Assembly: GCF_002727185.1 (NCBI RefSeq)
Contig: NZ_NIZW01000027.1
Span: 22,452-86,451 of the forward strand
Origin: Rhodopirellula bahusiensis
GTDB lineage: Bacteria; Planctomycetota; Planctomycetia; Pirellulales; Pirellulaceae
Length of the DNA: 64,000 nt
Direction: 5' to 3'
The notes under the pieces are model-generated. The model saw nothing but the letters and a program-made list of their open reading frames with translations. It was not told the DNA's origin and ran no database searches. This document shows, in pieces, positions 15,843 through 25,045 of this stretch (within the stretch, counting starts at the first letter, position 1; every line of letters begins with the position of its first letter). The translations under genes and the position numbers were made by a program.

Positions 15843-18800
15843 ATGGCATCCGTCACCAACGATACCCACGCAACGGACGATCGCGTCTCAACCATCGCGG
15901 ATTGGCTAACCCCTTCGCGATTGCTCGCGTTGGCAGGATCGCTCAAGTTCACCGTCGCTCTGTTCGCGATGTCGATCGTGCTCGTTTTGGTCGGCACGTT
16001 GGCTCAAGATGAAATGAACATGCAGGAGGTCAAGCAACGATACTTCCTGTCGTGGATCGCTCCGTTGCACTTGGACGACTTCTTCCCACAAGCGTTTGTG
16101 CGACACGAAGAACCGTTTTCAATAATCGTGCCTTTGTGGGAAGGTCGCGAGGTAGATCTGCTAGTGTGGCGGTTCCCCGGCGGGGCGTTACTCGGGATGC
16201 TGCTGATGGTCAACCTGATAGCAGCCAAGATCACTCGCTTCCGATTACAAGCCAGCGGCGGTCGCTTGGCCGCCGGATTGGCATTTTTGGTTGCGGGAAT
16301 CTTGGTTGCCGGACTGATTGTCTTTACCGGACACAACGACGATGGACTGCAAGGCACACCGCCCAGCTGGCTGTCCTACGATCGATTGTGGTCGGTCGTC
16401 ATGGCGGTTCTGTCGATCGGAACCGTTGCAATGGGCATGACAGCATCCTCCGTCAAACTCCCAATCCTGCGATGGTTGACGTACTTCGCGACCGGAGCGT
16501 TGGCGGTGACCGTGCTGTATTGCTTGTTTACCGGAACTCGCATCGGCGATCCAGGACTTCGAATCGTCTGGCAACTCGCCAAGGGTGTGGGCGCCGGTCT
16601 GATCATGCTGGTTGGATGCCAATTGGCGTTTGGCAAACAGGGCGGCAACGTGCTGCTGCACCTCGGCGTTGGATTGTTGATGGTCGGCCAGTTTGCTTTC
16701 GGTGACCGCCAGACGGAACAACGCCTCAGTCTCGTTGAAGGGCAATCCACCAACACGTTCGTGAACTTGGACGAAATCGAACTTCAGTTCATCCACACCG
16801 AAGACGACGTCCAAAATGTCGTCGCCGTTCCGGCTCAGCGATTGGTAAACGCGGCCTCGAACGAGTCAACGATCGAGAACGAGTCGCTGCCCGTCAAAAT
16901 CAAGGTACTCGAATACTTTGAAAATGCAGGAATCCAAGATTACCAGGACGACTCACCCGCAACCAAGGGAATCGGTCTGCAAGTCTCCGCTGCTGAGCGG
17001 AGCAAGTCAGGCGGTGCGGACATGGCGATGAACATCCCCGCCGCTTACGTCGAGTTGATCGAACCAGAATCCGACAAATCACTCGGAGTCTTCTTGGTCA
17101 GCCAGTCGATCAATGATCGCAAAATGCTGGTCCCTGATGGAACTTCCAAAGACACATTCGATTCCATCACCGTGGGCGACAAAGAATACGAATTCGGATT
17201 GCGTTTGCACCGAGAAGTCAAACCGTACTGGGTTCAGCTCGAAGACGTTCGACGAGTCACCTACAGCAACACCCAAACACCACGTGATTTCTCATCCTTT
17301 ATCCGAATCGTCGACAGCGAAACTGGCGAAGACCGCAAGGAACGAGTCTGGATGAACAACCCGCTTCGCTATCGTGGCGAAACGTTCTACCAATCGAATT
17401 ATGAAACGTTGCCGGGTGGCAAAGAGCTCACCGGCATCCAGGTCGTCCGCAACTCGGGTTGGCTGATTCCCTATGTCGCGTGCAGCATCACCGGACTTGG
17501 AATGTTGGTTCACTTTTGGGGAACACTCACTCGATTCATCTCTCGCCGACGACGTGAAAACGAGCGAGCGTTGGCCGAATTTGGCAGCGAGGAATCCGCT
17601 GGCACTTCCAAATTTGCAGATGGCATCGAGGTCACCGCCGAACCGGCTTCACGGAAGAACTTGCCCGTCATCGTGTACCTCGCTGCAGTCGCGGCGTTGG
17701 TGACCGTGATTCTCGCCCCCAGTGTCTCTCTGAAGAACAAATTGAAACCGGCTGACCGAGCCAGCGAATTTGACTTGGCGGCTCTTGGCAAGGTGCCAGT
17801 GCAGTACGGCGGCCGAGTGATGCCGCTCGACGCTTATGCACGGCAGACAATGAAAGCAATGACCAACAAGGATTCGTTGCCGCTGGATGCCGCACCAAGC
17901 GAAATCAAAGATCGAGTTGAAACGAAAAAGTTGTCCGCGGTGCAGTGGTTGATGGAGGTTGCCGTCGACGAACCGGCGCTGCGTTACCTGCCCATGTTCC
18001 GCATTGATGCCGAAGAAATTCGTGCCGAACTGGATCTAGACCGGCGAGAAAGCAAACTCTATTCGCTGGACGAAATCGGTAAAAACCTCGAACGATTCAC
18101 GAAAATGGTGGAGGACGCTCGTGAAAAAGAATCGCTAGATCAAGACTTCAAGGACAAGAAGGCGATCGAACTGGACATGCGAACCCGGCAGTACACCGTT
18201 GCCGCCGCGATGCGTTTGCCAGTGCCCGAAGACATTCCAGCAAAATTCTTCCCCGAAGGAACCAGCGAACAAACGCGGCAACTGGTGGCTCTACGCCAAC
18301 TTGAGCGGCAGATGAATAGCTTGGCTCAAATGTCTGCACCGGCGATCATTCCACCATCAATGGAACTGGCCACCAACAGCGAACAACAAGCCGACTGGAC
18401 CGCTTTTGCCCCCGCATTCTTTGACATGGCCAAGAACGGCATCGCTCCGAAAGACAGCCAACCTGGCATTCGCACTTTCGGTGAATTGATTCGAGAATAT
18501 GGCGAGGGCGATCCTGCTGCGTTCAACCAAGCTCTCGATGACCATTTGGCCGCAGTCCAAGCCTACAACATTCCTGGCTACGACCACTTTGCCGTTTCAC
18601 TGGAACAATGGTTAGGTGCCGCCAATCCAACCGCGATTGCAACGGGGCTCTATATCCTGGCCATCATCTTGGGACTGATCTATTTCGCAATCGATTCACC
18701 ACGACTGGGCAATGCGGTTTGGGGAACCATCGCAATTGCGTTCATCATTCACACGATCGTGATCCTGTCTCGCGTCTACATCACCGGTCGTGCTCCGGTT

Positions 18801-19532
18801 ATCAATCTTTACTCATCGGCGATCTTCATCGGCTGGGCAGCCGTGTTGTTTGGCTTGGTGGTCGAACGCATCTTCCGTTACGGCACCGGCAACATGCTCG
18901 CCGCCGTCGCTGGCATGATGACTTTGCGAGTCGCTTACAACCTGACGCTGAACGTTGGCCAAGCCGAAACGATGGGCGTCCTGCAAGCAGTGCTGGACAC
19001 TCAGTTCTGGCTTAGCACGCACGTGATCAGCGTTTCGCTCGGATACGTTGCAACCCTTGTCGCTGGTCTGCTCGGCATCGGGTATTTGATCTCCGGTTGG
19101 ATCAACGCCAGCGATCGAGCCCGTCGCGATTTGTACCGCTGTGTCTACGGAGCCTCCTGCTTTGGCATTCTGTTCAGCTTCATCGGAACCGTGCTCGGCG
19201 GGCTTTGGGCCGACGATTCCTGGGGTCGCTTCTGGGGCTGGGACCCGAAAGAAAATGGAGCTCTCTTGATCGTGATTTGGAATGCTTTGATGCTCCACGC
19301 TCGTTGGGACGGGATGGTCAAAGCTCGCGGGTTCGCCATCCTTGCCATTGGCGGCAACATCATCACCGCCTGGAGTTGGTTCGGAACCAACGAACTTGGC
19401 ATTGGCCTGCACAGCTATGGCTTCACTGAAGGTATGTTGCGAAACCTGGCGATCTTCTTCGCCACCCAGTTCGCCTTCATCGCCGCGGGCCTGCTCATTC
19501 CCTCCCGCAGCCCACTCTCCGACGAGTCGTAA
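15843..19532 (+). CDS. Fused cytochrome c synthase, ResB-CcsA (CcsBA) type
   Basis: This 1229-residue polytopic protein combines both System II cytochrome c maturation components. The N-terminal half (to about residue 600) is ResB-like: TM segments around FTVALFAMSIVLVLVGTLAQ, further TMs, a large periplasmic domain (RVWMNNPLRYRGETFYQSNY) and a TM near 545. A soluble ~370-residue middle region contains LGKVPVQYGGRVMPLDAYARQ. The C-terminal ~320 residues are CcsA-like, with several TMs and the haem-binding tryptophan-rich motif SWGRFWGWDPKENGA at about 1125-1139. It exports haem and attaches it to CxxCH apocytochromes. ATG 15843 is preferred; a TTG at 15813 is in frame. The product is complete. 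Confidence 0.9.
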   Translation: MASVTNDTHATDDRVSTIADWLTPSRLLALAGSLKFTVALFAMSIVLVLVGTLAQDEMNMQEVKQRYFLSWIAPLHLDDFFPQAFVRHEEPFSIIVPLWEGREVDLLVWRFPGGALLGMLLMVNLIAAKITRFRLQASGGRLAAGLAFLVAGILVAGLIVFTGHNDDGLQGTPPSWLSYDRLWSVVMAVLSIGTVAMGMTASSVKLPILRWLTYFATGALAVTVLYCLFTGTRIGDPGLRIVWQLAKGVGAGLIMLVGCQLAFGKQGGNVLLHLGVGLLMVGQFAFGDRQTEQRLSLVEGQSTNTFVNLDEIELQFIHTEDDVQNVVAVPAQRLVNAASNESTIENESLPVKIKVLEYFENAGIQDYQDDSPATKGIGLQVSAAERSKSGGADMAMNIPAAYVELIEPESDKSLGVFLVSQSINDRKMLVPDGTSKDTFDSITVGDKEYEFGLRLHREVKPYWVQLEDVRRVTYSNTQTPRDFSSFIRIVDSETGEDRKERVWMNNPLRYRGETFYQSNYETLPGGKELTGIQVVRNSGWLIPYVACSITGLGMLVHFWGTLTRFISRRRRENERALAEFGSEESAGTSKFADGIEVTAEPASRKNLPVIVYLAAVAALVTVILAPSVSLKNKLKPADRASEFDLAALGKVPVQYGGRVMPLDAYARQTMKAMTNKDSLPLDAAPSEIKDRVETKKLSAVQWLMEVAVDEPALRYLPMFRIDAEEIRAELDLDRRESKLYSLDEIGKNLERFTKMVEDAREKESLDQDFKDKKAIELDMRTRQYTVAAAMRLPVPEDIPAKFFPEGTSEQTRQLVALRQLERQMNSLAQMSAPAIIPPSMELATNSEQQADWTAFAPAFFDMAKNGIAPKDSQPGIRTFGELIREYGEGDPAAFNQALDDHLAAVQAYNIPGYDHFAVSLEQWLGAANPTAIATGLYILAIILGLIYFAIDSPRLGNAVWGTIAIAFIIHTIVILSRVYITGRAPVINLYSSAIFIGWAAVLFGLVVERIFRYGTGNMLAAVAGMMTLRVAYNLTLNVGQAETMGVLQAVLDTQFWLSTHVISVSLGYVATLVAGLLGIGYLISGWINASDRARRDLYRCVYGASCFGILFSFIGTVLGGLWADDSWGRFWGWDPKENGALLIVIWNALMLHARWDGMVKARGFAILAIGGNIITAWSWFGTNELGIGLHSYGFTEGMLRNLAIFFATQFAFIAAGLLIPSRSPLSDES

Positions 19533-19557
19533 ATCCCGCGACCGTCGCTTGAAGTTG

Positions 19558-19677
19558 TAGGCCAGGTCTCACCTGGCGACCACGCCGAAGCTTTGGAACA
19601 AAGCGAGGCGTCCACCAACCTTCGCGAGTTCAAACCAAAACGGTCAATCACCAGCGCCATGTGAGACATGGCCTACG
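19558..19677. repeat. Inverted pair of GTAG-type REP palindromes
   Basis: The left element (19558-19579) reads GTAG followed by GCCAGGT-ctc-ACCTGGC-G. The right element (19656-19677) is inverted and reads, on the minus strand, GTAG GCCATGT-ctc-ACATGGC-G. The two stems differ by a compensated change (GG/CC versus TG/CA), so each still forms a perfect 7-bp hairpin. They are separated by 76 bp in the gap between the converging ccsBA and methyltransferase genes. A GTAG foot plus small hairpin, in head-to-head pairs, is the layout of REP/BIME elements moved by RAYT transposases. Confidence 0.65.
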
Positions 19678-19694
19678 GCGATGAATCCGTCGCC

Positions 19695-20555
19695 TCATTT
19701 GCAACGGCAAAACACATACTCGTTGCATCCCCATCCGGAGCCAACCGTCGTGAGGTTGTCGAGCACAAACCCTTTTTCGCGAAGCGGGAGAATGATCGCT
19801 TCGGGCTTGGCGACTTCAAACGGCAGCCCACCAATCCAATCGACCCAGTCATGCCAGGCGTTCATGCCGCGGTCGGACTTCTTCGCTCGCCAATCTGCAA
19901 ACGGCAGCGGGTTGCGGCCTCGGGCCAGCCTCGCGAGTGCGAATTTCAGTTCGTAGCAACCTGCGACCAGAACGACATACGCCGGGCGTAAAAAGGCAGG
20001 CAGGCGATGATAACCTTGCTTGATCTGCAACCATCGTCGGCTCCCTCCACCTTGATCGTTGTAGATCGCAATCGCGTACTGACCACCAGGTGCGACCACC
20101 GATGAGGTTGCCTCGATCGCCACATTCATTTGGCCGGTGTGATGGAGCACTCCCCAACTGTAGACAACGTCAAACGTTCCAAGCGAAGTCAACCACTCCG
20201 CATCGAGCGCCGAGCCTTGGTGAACTTGCCATTGCTCAGCCACAGTCGGGTTCTCCGCGACCGCTCGCTCACGAAGAGCCCGTGTGCAAGCCACGCTGTC
20301 GTCGTCCAAATCCACGCTGACGACTTCGGCGCCCATCGAAACAGCGGCCAGTGAAAACAGACCGCTGCCGGATCCAATGTCGAGGAACCGTTTGCCTGCC
20401 AGTGATTCCGCCTGCAAGAGCGTCTTCAATGAAGACGTTGCGTGCTGCAGCCGTTCGGTGTCAAACCGATCCAAAAACGACGCCCAGTTCTTGCCAAACG
20501 CGAACCGGGTTTCCGACTCTTCGACGGGCGCCACGGGCTCACTCAAGCAAACCAC
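19695..20555 (-). CDS. Class I SAM-dependent methyltransferase
   Basis: The product of about 286 residues has the Rossmann-fold methyltransferase motifs: RFLDIGSGSGLFSLAA (motif I, SAM glycine loop), VVSVDLDDDSVACTRAL with the acidic residue that binds the ribose, and FDVVYSWGVLHHTGQM (motif IV), then VVAPGGQYAIAIYN. The substrate is unknown; the UbiG/COQ5-like core and a Trp-rich C-terminal part (MNAWHDWVDWIGGLPFE) do not decide it. The frame is open to an ATG at 20621, which would overlap purQ by 79 bp. I prefer the GTG at 20555, preceded by GGTGGAG, because it leaves only a 13-bp overlap. It is likely co-transcribed with purQ. Confidence 0.8.
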   Translation of the reverse strand: MVCLSEPVAPVEESETRFAFGKNWASFLDRFDTERLQHATSSLKTLLQAESLAGKRFLDIGSGSGLFSLAAVSMGAEVVSVDLDDDSVACTRALRERAVAENPTVAEQWQVHQGSALDAEWLTSLGTFDVVYSWGVLHHTGQMNVAIEATSSVVAPGGQYAIAIYNDQGGGSRRWLQIKQGYHRLPAFLRPAYVVLVAGCYELKFALARLARGRNPLPFADWRAKKSDRGMNAWHDWVDWIGGLPFEVAKPEAIILPLREKGFVLDNLTTVGSGWGCNEYVFCRCK

Positions 20556-21373
20556 TCCACCGCGTTTCGGAACATCTGCAATCCTTCGCCGTGTTCGGGT
20601 TGCTCTTTGCGACGAGTCCAATACGGATGCTGAGTCGCATCGATATGACGCTCGGGGTGCGGCATCAAACCGAACACGCGGCCACTGGCATCACACACTC
20701 CGGCCACGTTGGCATCACCACCGTTAGGGTTGATCGGGAACGGCAACGTTTCGGATTGGATCTCGCCCGATGGTTCGCAGTATCGCAAAGCCAGTCGTCC
20801 GGCCGATCGCAGCTCTTCCAACACCTCCGCGTCGCGAGCGATGAACTTGCCTTCGGCGTGAGCCATTGGCAGATACATTTGTTCGATGTCTCGCAGGAAC
20901 ACGCAAGGCGTTTTGTCGACGGCCAAGTTCACCCAGCGGTCTTCGAATCGACCGTGATTGTTCCAGGTCAAAGTGGCGGGTGGGATGGAGTCGTCTGCCG
21001 ATTCAGCGGGTCCGCCCGCGGTTTGCAATTGCCCGACGCCGCTGGTCAAAACACCCAACCGCATCAGCACCTGCATCCCGTTGCAAATCCCCAGCACCAA
21101 GTTGTCGCCGCTGTCGACGAAATGATGCATCAAGTCACCCAGGTGCCGTCGCATCCGAGTCGCCAGAATTCGGCCGGCGGCGATGTCGTCGCCGTAGCTG
21201 AATCCACCGGGCAAACAGAGGATTTGGTAGCGGCTCGCCAAAGCCGCGTTTTCCATCAATCGCCCGACGTGGACGCGTTCGGCGACCGCACCGGCCAACT
21301 CAAAGGCATGAGCGGTTTCGACATCGCAGTTGGTACCGGGAGCACGCAGGACGAGAACGCGAGGCTGAGGCAT
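20543..21373 (-). CDS. purQ: Phosphoribosylformylglycinamidine synthase subunit I (glutamine amidotransferase)
   Basis: The 276-residue product is a class I glutamine amidotransferase of the PurQ type: VLVLRAPGTNCDVETAHAFELAG at the N-terminus, LCLPGGFSYGDDIAAGRI, the nucleophilic Cys97 in LGICNGMQVL, and the His239/Glu241 pair in GLMPHPERH. It supplies ammonia from glutamine to PurL for FGAM formation in purine synthesis. It is longer than the ~227-residue Bacillus form owing to insertions around 120-160 and 200-225; insertions of this kind also occur in other PurQ proteins. PurL and PurS are not in the window. A class III aminotransferase gene is divergent, 190 bp away. Confidence 0.93.
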   Translation of the reverse strand: MPQPRVLVLRAPGTNCDVETAHAFELAGAVAERVHVGRLMENAALASRYQILCLPGGFSYGDDIAAGRILATRMRRHLGDLMHHFVDSGDNLVLGICNGMQVLMRLGVLTSGVGQLQTAGGPAESADDSIPPATLTWNNHGRFEDRWVNLAVDKTPCVFLRDIEQMYLPMAHAEGKFIARDAEVLEELRSAGRLALRYCEPSGEIQSETLPFPINPNGGDANVAGVCDASGRVFGLMPHPERHIDATQHPYWTRRKEQPEHGEGLQMFRNAVEWFA

Positions 21374-21563
21374 AGGAATGCAGTTTGGCAGACAAGTGGC
21401 GGAACAGAATTCAATCCGCAGAGCTTAGTTTTTTCCGCCCTGATCGGCAACGATCGTCGCGCAGTGATTGCCAAGAACCGAACCGGGAACCAAGATGCGT
21501 GCTCTCTGTTGTAGCTCGGGGATCCCCCGCGTTTGATACCGTTTTCGCCAATCGCTTTTGAAC

Positions 21564-22952
21564 ATGCTTCACGCCGAATCACTTCGTCAGGACCCCCGGA
21601 TCGCACAAGCCAAGCAATTGATTGCCGAAGCAATGCGTGATCATTCCGCTTCCATGACGGATGTTTCACCCAGCGATCCCGACCAATCGGCGAGCTACCA
21701 ATCCCTGATCGACGGGTTCACCTCCGCTCGAGGCGGCCCACCCATCTGGCCTTACTTCGCGTCCGGACTCGGAAACGGTCCCTACGTCGAACTGGCCGAC
21801 GGCAGCGTCAAACTGGATTTCATTGGTGGAATCGGCGTGCACGGCGGCGGTCACTCGAATCCCGACCTGGTTTCGGCCAGCATCGATGCGGCGATCGAAG
21901 ACACGGTCATGCAGGGAAACTTGCAGCAGAACCCGGCCAGTGTCGAAATGATGCAGCGACTCGTCTCGCTCGCCTCCGAATCGGGAGCACCGCTCGAACA
22001 CGTGTTGCTTTCCACCAGCGGCGCGATGGCAAACGAGAACGCCTTGAAACTCGCGTTCCATCACCGACAACCCGCCGACCGAATCATCGCGTTTGACAAT
22101 GCGTTCGCCGGTCGATCGATCGCGTTAGCAGCCTTGACCGACCGGCCCGCCTATCGAAACGGTTTGCCCGAAGCGATCCAAGTCGACTACTTGCCCTTCC
22201 TGCATCCGGACCATCCTGAAAAATCACAGCGGTGGGCAGTCGATGAATTGAAACGATTGCTCAAACGCTATCCAGGAAAACACGCGGCATTCTGGGCCGA
22301 ACCGATCGCAGGCGAAGGCGGCTACTACCCTGGCAGCCACGATTTCTTCACCGCATTGTGCGAGCCACTTCGCGAAGCCGGTGTGCCAATCATCTTCGAC
22401 GAGGTGCAAACGTTCTCGCGAACCAGCCGACCATTTGCGTTTCAACATTACGGCCTGGACCAATTCGCCGACATTGTCACCGTTGGCAAGATCACTCAGG
22501 TCTGCGCGACGCTGTACCGAAATGACTTCCACCCCAAGGCACCGATCCTCAGTCAAACGTTCACTGGATCGACCTCGGCGATTTCGACTGGACTGGCGAC
22601 GCTAGATGCACTGCAATCCACCAATTGCTTCGGTGCCGACGGCGGAAACATGAAACGCCACGCCTACTTTGCCGAGCAACTTCAAAAGCTGGCCGAGAAA
22701 TACCCCGGTTCGATTTCAGGTCCTTTTGGCGAAGGCATGATGATCGTGTTCACACCCGGCAAAGGCACACTCGATCACGCCAAGTTGCTGATGAACTTGA
22801 TGTTCGAAGAAGGCTTGCTCGGATTCCTCTGCGGAGCCGAACCGGCTCGCTTGCGTTTCTTGCCGCCACCGATGATCACCACCAACGATCACATCGACGC
22901 GGCGATCAAGTTGCTCGATCGATCCCTCGAAAAGTTCGTTTCGCAAAAGTAG
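21564..22952 (+). CDS. Class III PLP-dependent aminotransferase (possibly L-lysine 6-transaminase type)
   Basis: The 462-residue product has class III aminotransferase hallmarks: LDFIGGIGVHGGGHSNPDL, LSTSGAMANENALKLAFHH at the PLP phosphate site, WAEPIAGEGGYYPG, PIIFDEVQTFSR with the PLP-ring aspartate, and DIVTVGKITQVCATLY with the Schiff-base Lys near 309. The GKxTQVC sequence resembles lysine 6-aminotransferases more than acetylornithine or ornithine enzymes, so lysine or another omega-amino substrate is possible. ATG 21564 is taken as start; an in-frame TTG lies at 21558. No pathway partners are adjacent, so the substrate is unresolved. Confidence 0.8.
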   Translation: MLHAESLRQDPRIAQAKQLIAEAMRDHSASMTDVSPSDPDQSASYQSLIDGFTSARGGPPIWPYFASGLGNGPYVELADGSVKLDFIGGIGVHGGGHSNPDLVSASIDAAIEDTVMQGNLQQNPASVEMMQRLVSLASESGAPLEHVLLSTSGAMANENALKLAFHHRQPADRIIAFDNAFAGRSIALAALTDRPAYRNGLPEAIQVDYLPFLHPDHPEKSQRWAVDELKRLLKRYPGKHAAFWAEPIAGEGGYYPGSHDFFTALCEPLREAGVPIIFDEVQTFSRTSRPFAFQHYGLDQFADIVTVGKITQVCATLYRNDFHPKAPILSQTFTGSTSAISTGLATLDALQSTNCFGADGGNMKRHAYFAEQLQKLAEKYPGSISGPFGEGMMIVFTPGKGTLDHAKLLMNLMFEEGLLGFLCGAEPARLRFLPPPMITTNDHIDAAIKLLDRSLEKFVSQK

Positions 22953-23043
22953 AAATCAAATCGTAGTGGACGAAGCAATGAGTGGATCACAAAGCTTCAT
23001 GACCAGCAGATTCGATCGCCTGAACGCGCACACCGTCCGGATG

Positions 23044-23463
23044 TCATTGGCCCTCTTCACTCCCCCGTGACAACCGCTGCTCAGCCTTGGCAAGTTCGTC
23101 GGTGAGCACAGCGACTATCTCTGGATAAGAGAGATTCTTTCCTTCGTGGTACATTGAGACCGCCGCCAGAGCGTCTTCGTAGACATCACTGATTCGGAGG
23201 ATGCTTTCGTCTTCCAATTCTTCTGGAAGGTTTTCTGTCGGCAGATACACGTGGGCTTGCAGCTCAGGATCAAGCAGCAAAGTCAACGCGAAATACCGGT
23301 GAGCAAAGGAAGCCCTATCCAGTCTGAATATCTCGTTCTGCCTGCTGAGGAAGTCAATTTCTTTTTTGGCGTCGCGGACTTTTAACCACAGGAAAGCCGA
23401 AGTGCAACCAAAGCATACAACCAAAATTGCAAGCACTCCGGCCATGAACTTCTGTATTTTCAT
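23044..23463 (-). CDS. Small single-pass membrane protein of unknown function
   Basis: From the ATG at 23463 the product has 139 residues. The N-terminus MKIQKF is followed by one hydrophobic segment (about 7-27, MAGVLAILVVCFGCTSAFLW), then a heptad-like charged region (VRDAKKEIDFLSRQNEIFRLD) suggesting a short coiled coil, and a Glu-rich C-terminal part. It could be a membrane-anchored or secreted small protein. I do not recognise the family. The frame is open upstream to 23526, but the shorter start gives a conventional signal-anchor arrangement. Neighbouring genes give no functional hint. Confidence 0.6.
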   Translation of the reverse strand: MKIQKFMAGVLAILVVCFGCTSAFLWLKVRDAKKEIDFLSRQNEIFRLDRASFAHRYFALTLLLDPELQAHVYLPTENLPEELEDESILRISDVYEDALAAVSMYHEGKNLSYPEIVAVLTDELAKAEQRLSRGSEEGQ

Positions 23464-23818
23464 CGAGCGGCCTATCAATCTGGAGTCGAGAAAAGAGTCA
23501 GGTGCGCAACGAACCAAAGACAGCAAGCTCGTCGTCAGTGATCACAAGGTCATTGTGATTGTGCTGCGTTCGGTTTGTTAGTGATGGTCTTGGTTGTGGT
23601 TCAGCAAAAATCAGAGATGACGCGGGTCGACGATAGAACCAGTTCGAATGTGCTGCCTTACAAACTACTGTTTCAGGTACTTCGCAGCAAAGTCTTCCGC
23701 GAATCCTCGGTAGTGCGGGAAGACGCGTAAGGATCGCTCATAATGGAGGTGGGTGGGAGGAGCCTGATTCAATGATCCGAATTCTTGGTGGATCCGGCGA
23801 CGGAGATCGTGTTCCGGA
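23464..23818. other. Intergenic region, no gene seen
   Basis: This 355-bp stretch separates two minus-strand genes. A 37-codon plus-strand frame starting at 23772 runs antisense into the phosphoesterase gene and looks accidental. An imperfect hairpin (GTCTTCC 23692-23698 / GGAAGAC 23718-23724) has no U-tract. Nothing else is supported. Confidence 0.5.
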
Positions 23819-25045
23819 TTACGAACCTGGGCAGCGCAGTGTGATCAGCGACAACTCAGGCCGGCAACGAATTCGCAACAGGTGAACTCCACTGAGTCCC
23901 CGCGAAACATGCATTGTCGTTGGCGATCGATAAAAATCTCCCGATGCCCAACGACTGCCGTGCCAACTGGGACTCAAGATCGGACCGGCCAACGGCAATC
24001 GACCTTGCCCGCCATGCGTGTGACCAGCCAACATCAGATCCACCCCGTTCCGACGACACCAATCGAATTGATCGGGACTGTGGGAAAGACACAGTCGAAA
24101 GTTCACAGTGCTCTCCGACATGACAGCAACATCCGGCCGAGTGAACCAAGGCCACTCGTTGCCCAGCAACTGACACTTAACCGAACGCAGCGACACCGTT
24201 TCAATCTTCCCGCCAACGTCAATCCAGCCGGCGTCCGTCATTCGATCCCGCACCACGTCTGGATCCGAAACACGAGTGTCATGGTTGCCGAGCACAAAGT
24301 AACAACCGTCCTTCGCTCGTGCGGGCGAAAACAAATCGTGCAACCAAGCAACACAAGGTTGCTTGTCGACAATGTCGCCCGTCAGTGCCATCAAGTCCGG
24401 CGACCACTGCGTGGCGATCGAAACCGCGTGAGCCGTGAAGTCAGGTGCGACTTGCCCAGTCAAATGAATGTCTGACAGATGAGCGATCTTGTACCCGTCC
24501 AGTTGCTCCGGCAAACCAACGACGGGCAACTCTATCTCCTCCACCGCCATTTCGAAGATCTGGTTCATCGGCAACTTCGCCGCCCATCGGCACTTGCGAG
24601 TCCGTGCCAACGTCCGTCCGGTTTGCTTTGACACGTCGTGCAACTCGACACTGCGTTTCGCCGGGACGTGTTGGATTCTCCAAACCGGTCGCCACAGCAA
24701 CCAAAGAAATCCAAACAAGCCACCCAACACAAGACAGAACGCGGCGTAGGCGAGCAATCCTAGGGGCAACATTTCAAAGCTTGATTCGCCGCGCACCCAG
24801 CTTGAGATTGGTTGAAAGAATGCCCAGCCCAAAACCAACGGCGTGAGCCATGTCTCAGCGAAAGCGATCTTCTCGGTTCGCTTGATCGTCGCCCGCTTCC
24901 ATCCCATCGAATTCAATCGGTTGTAAAACGTCAGTCGCAATCCAAAGTGAGCGAGCAAGACAGCAGCCAACAACACGCAGCGAGATATCGGGTCCGCGAA
25001 AAAGATGTCCAAGCGATTGGCCAGTGGTTGAAGGAGATCGATCAC
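23819..25045 (-). CDS. Membrane-anchored calcineurin-like metallophosphoesterase
   Basis: The 408-residue product starts at a GTG (25045) overlapping the upstream SixA-like gene's TGA as GTGA. Three or four N-terminal TM segments span roughly residues 15-140 (CVLLAAVLLAHFGLRL, WLTPLVLGWAFFQPI, LPLGLLAYAAFCLVLGGLFG). The calcineurin-like domain follows: IAHLSDIHLTG (D-x-H), LMALTGDIVD (GD), FVLGNHDTR (GNH), LCLSHSPDQFDW and LAGHTHGGQGRLPL. These residues form a dinuclear metal site. The YaeI/YkuE branch acts on lipid phosphodiesters such as UDP-diacylglucosamine, but the substrate here is unknown. The frame is open further upstream inside the neighbour, which I reject as start. Confidence 0.82.
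   Translation of the reverse strand: MIDLLQPLANRLDIFFADPISRCVLLAAVLLAHFGLRLTFYNRLNSMGWKRATIKRTEKIAFAETWLTPLVLGWAFFQPISSWVRGESSFEMLPLGLLAYAAFCLVLGGLFGFLWLLWRPVWRIQHVPAKRSVELHDVSKQTGRTLARTRKCRWAAKLPMNQIFEMAVEEIELPVVGLPEQLDGYKIAHLSDIHLTGQVAPDFTAHAVSIATQWSPDLMALTGDIVDKQPCVAWLHDLFSPARAKDGCYFVLGNHDTRVSDPDVVRDRMTDAGWIDVGGKIETVSLRSVKCQLLGNEWPWFTRPDVAVMSESTVNFRLCLSHSPDQFDWCRRNGVDLMLAGHTHGGQGRLPLAGPILSPSWHGSRWASGDFYRSPTTMHVSRGLSGVHLLRIRCRPELSLITLRCPGS

Noticed and set aside
20351..21514. 387-residue plus-strand ORF
   Set aside because: It is antisense to purQ, which has its full catalytic set.
23772..23885. 37-codon plus-strand ORF
   Set aside because: It runs antisense into the phosphoesterase gene and has no ribosome site or recognisable content.
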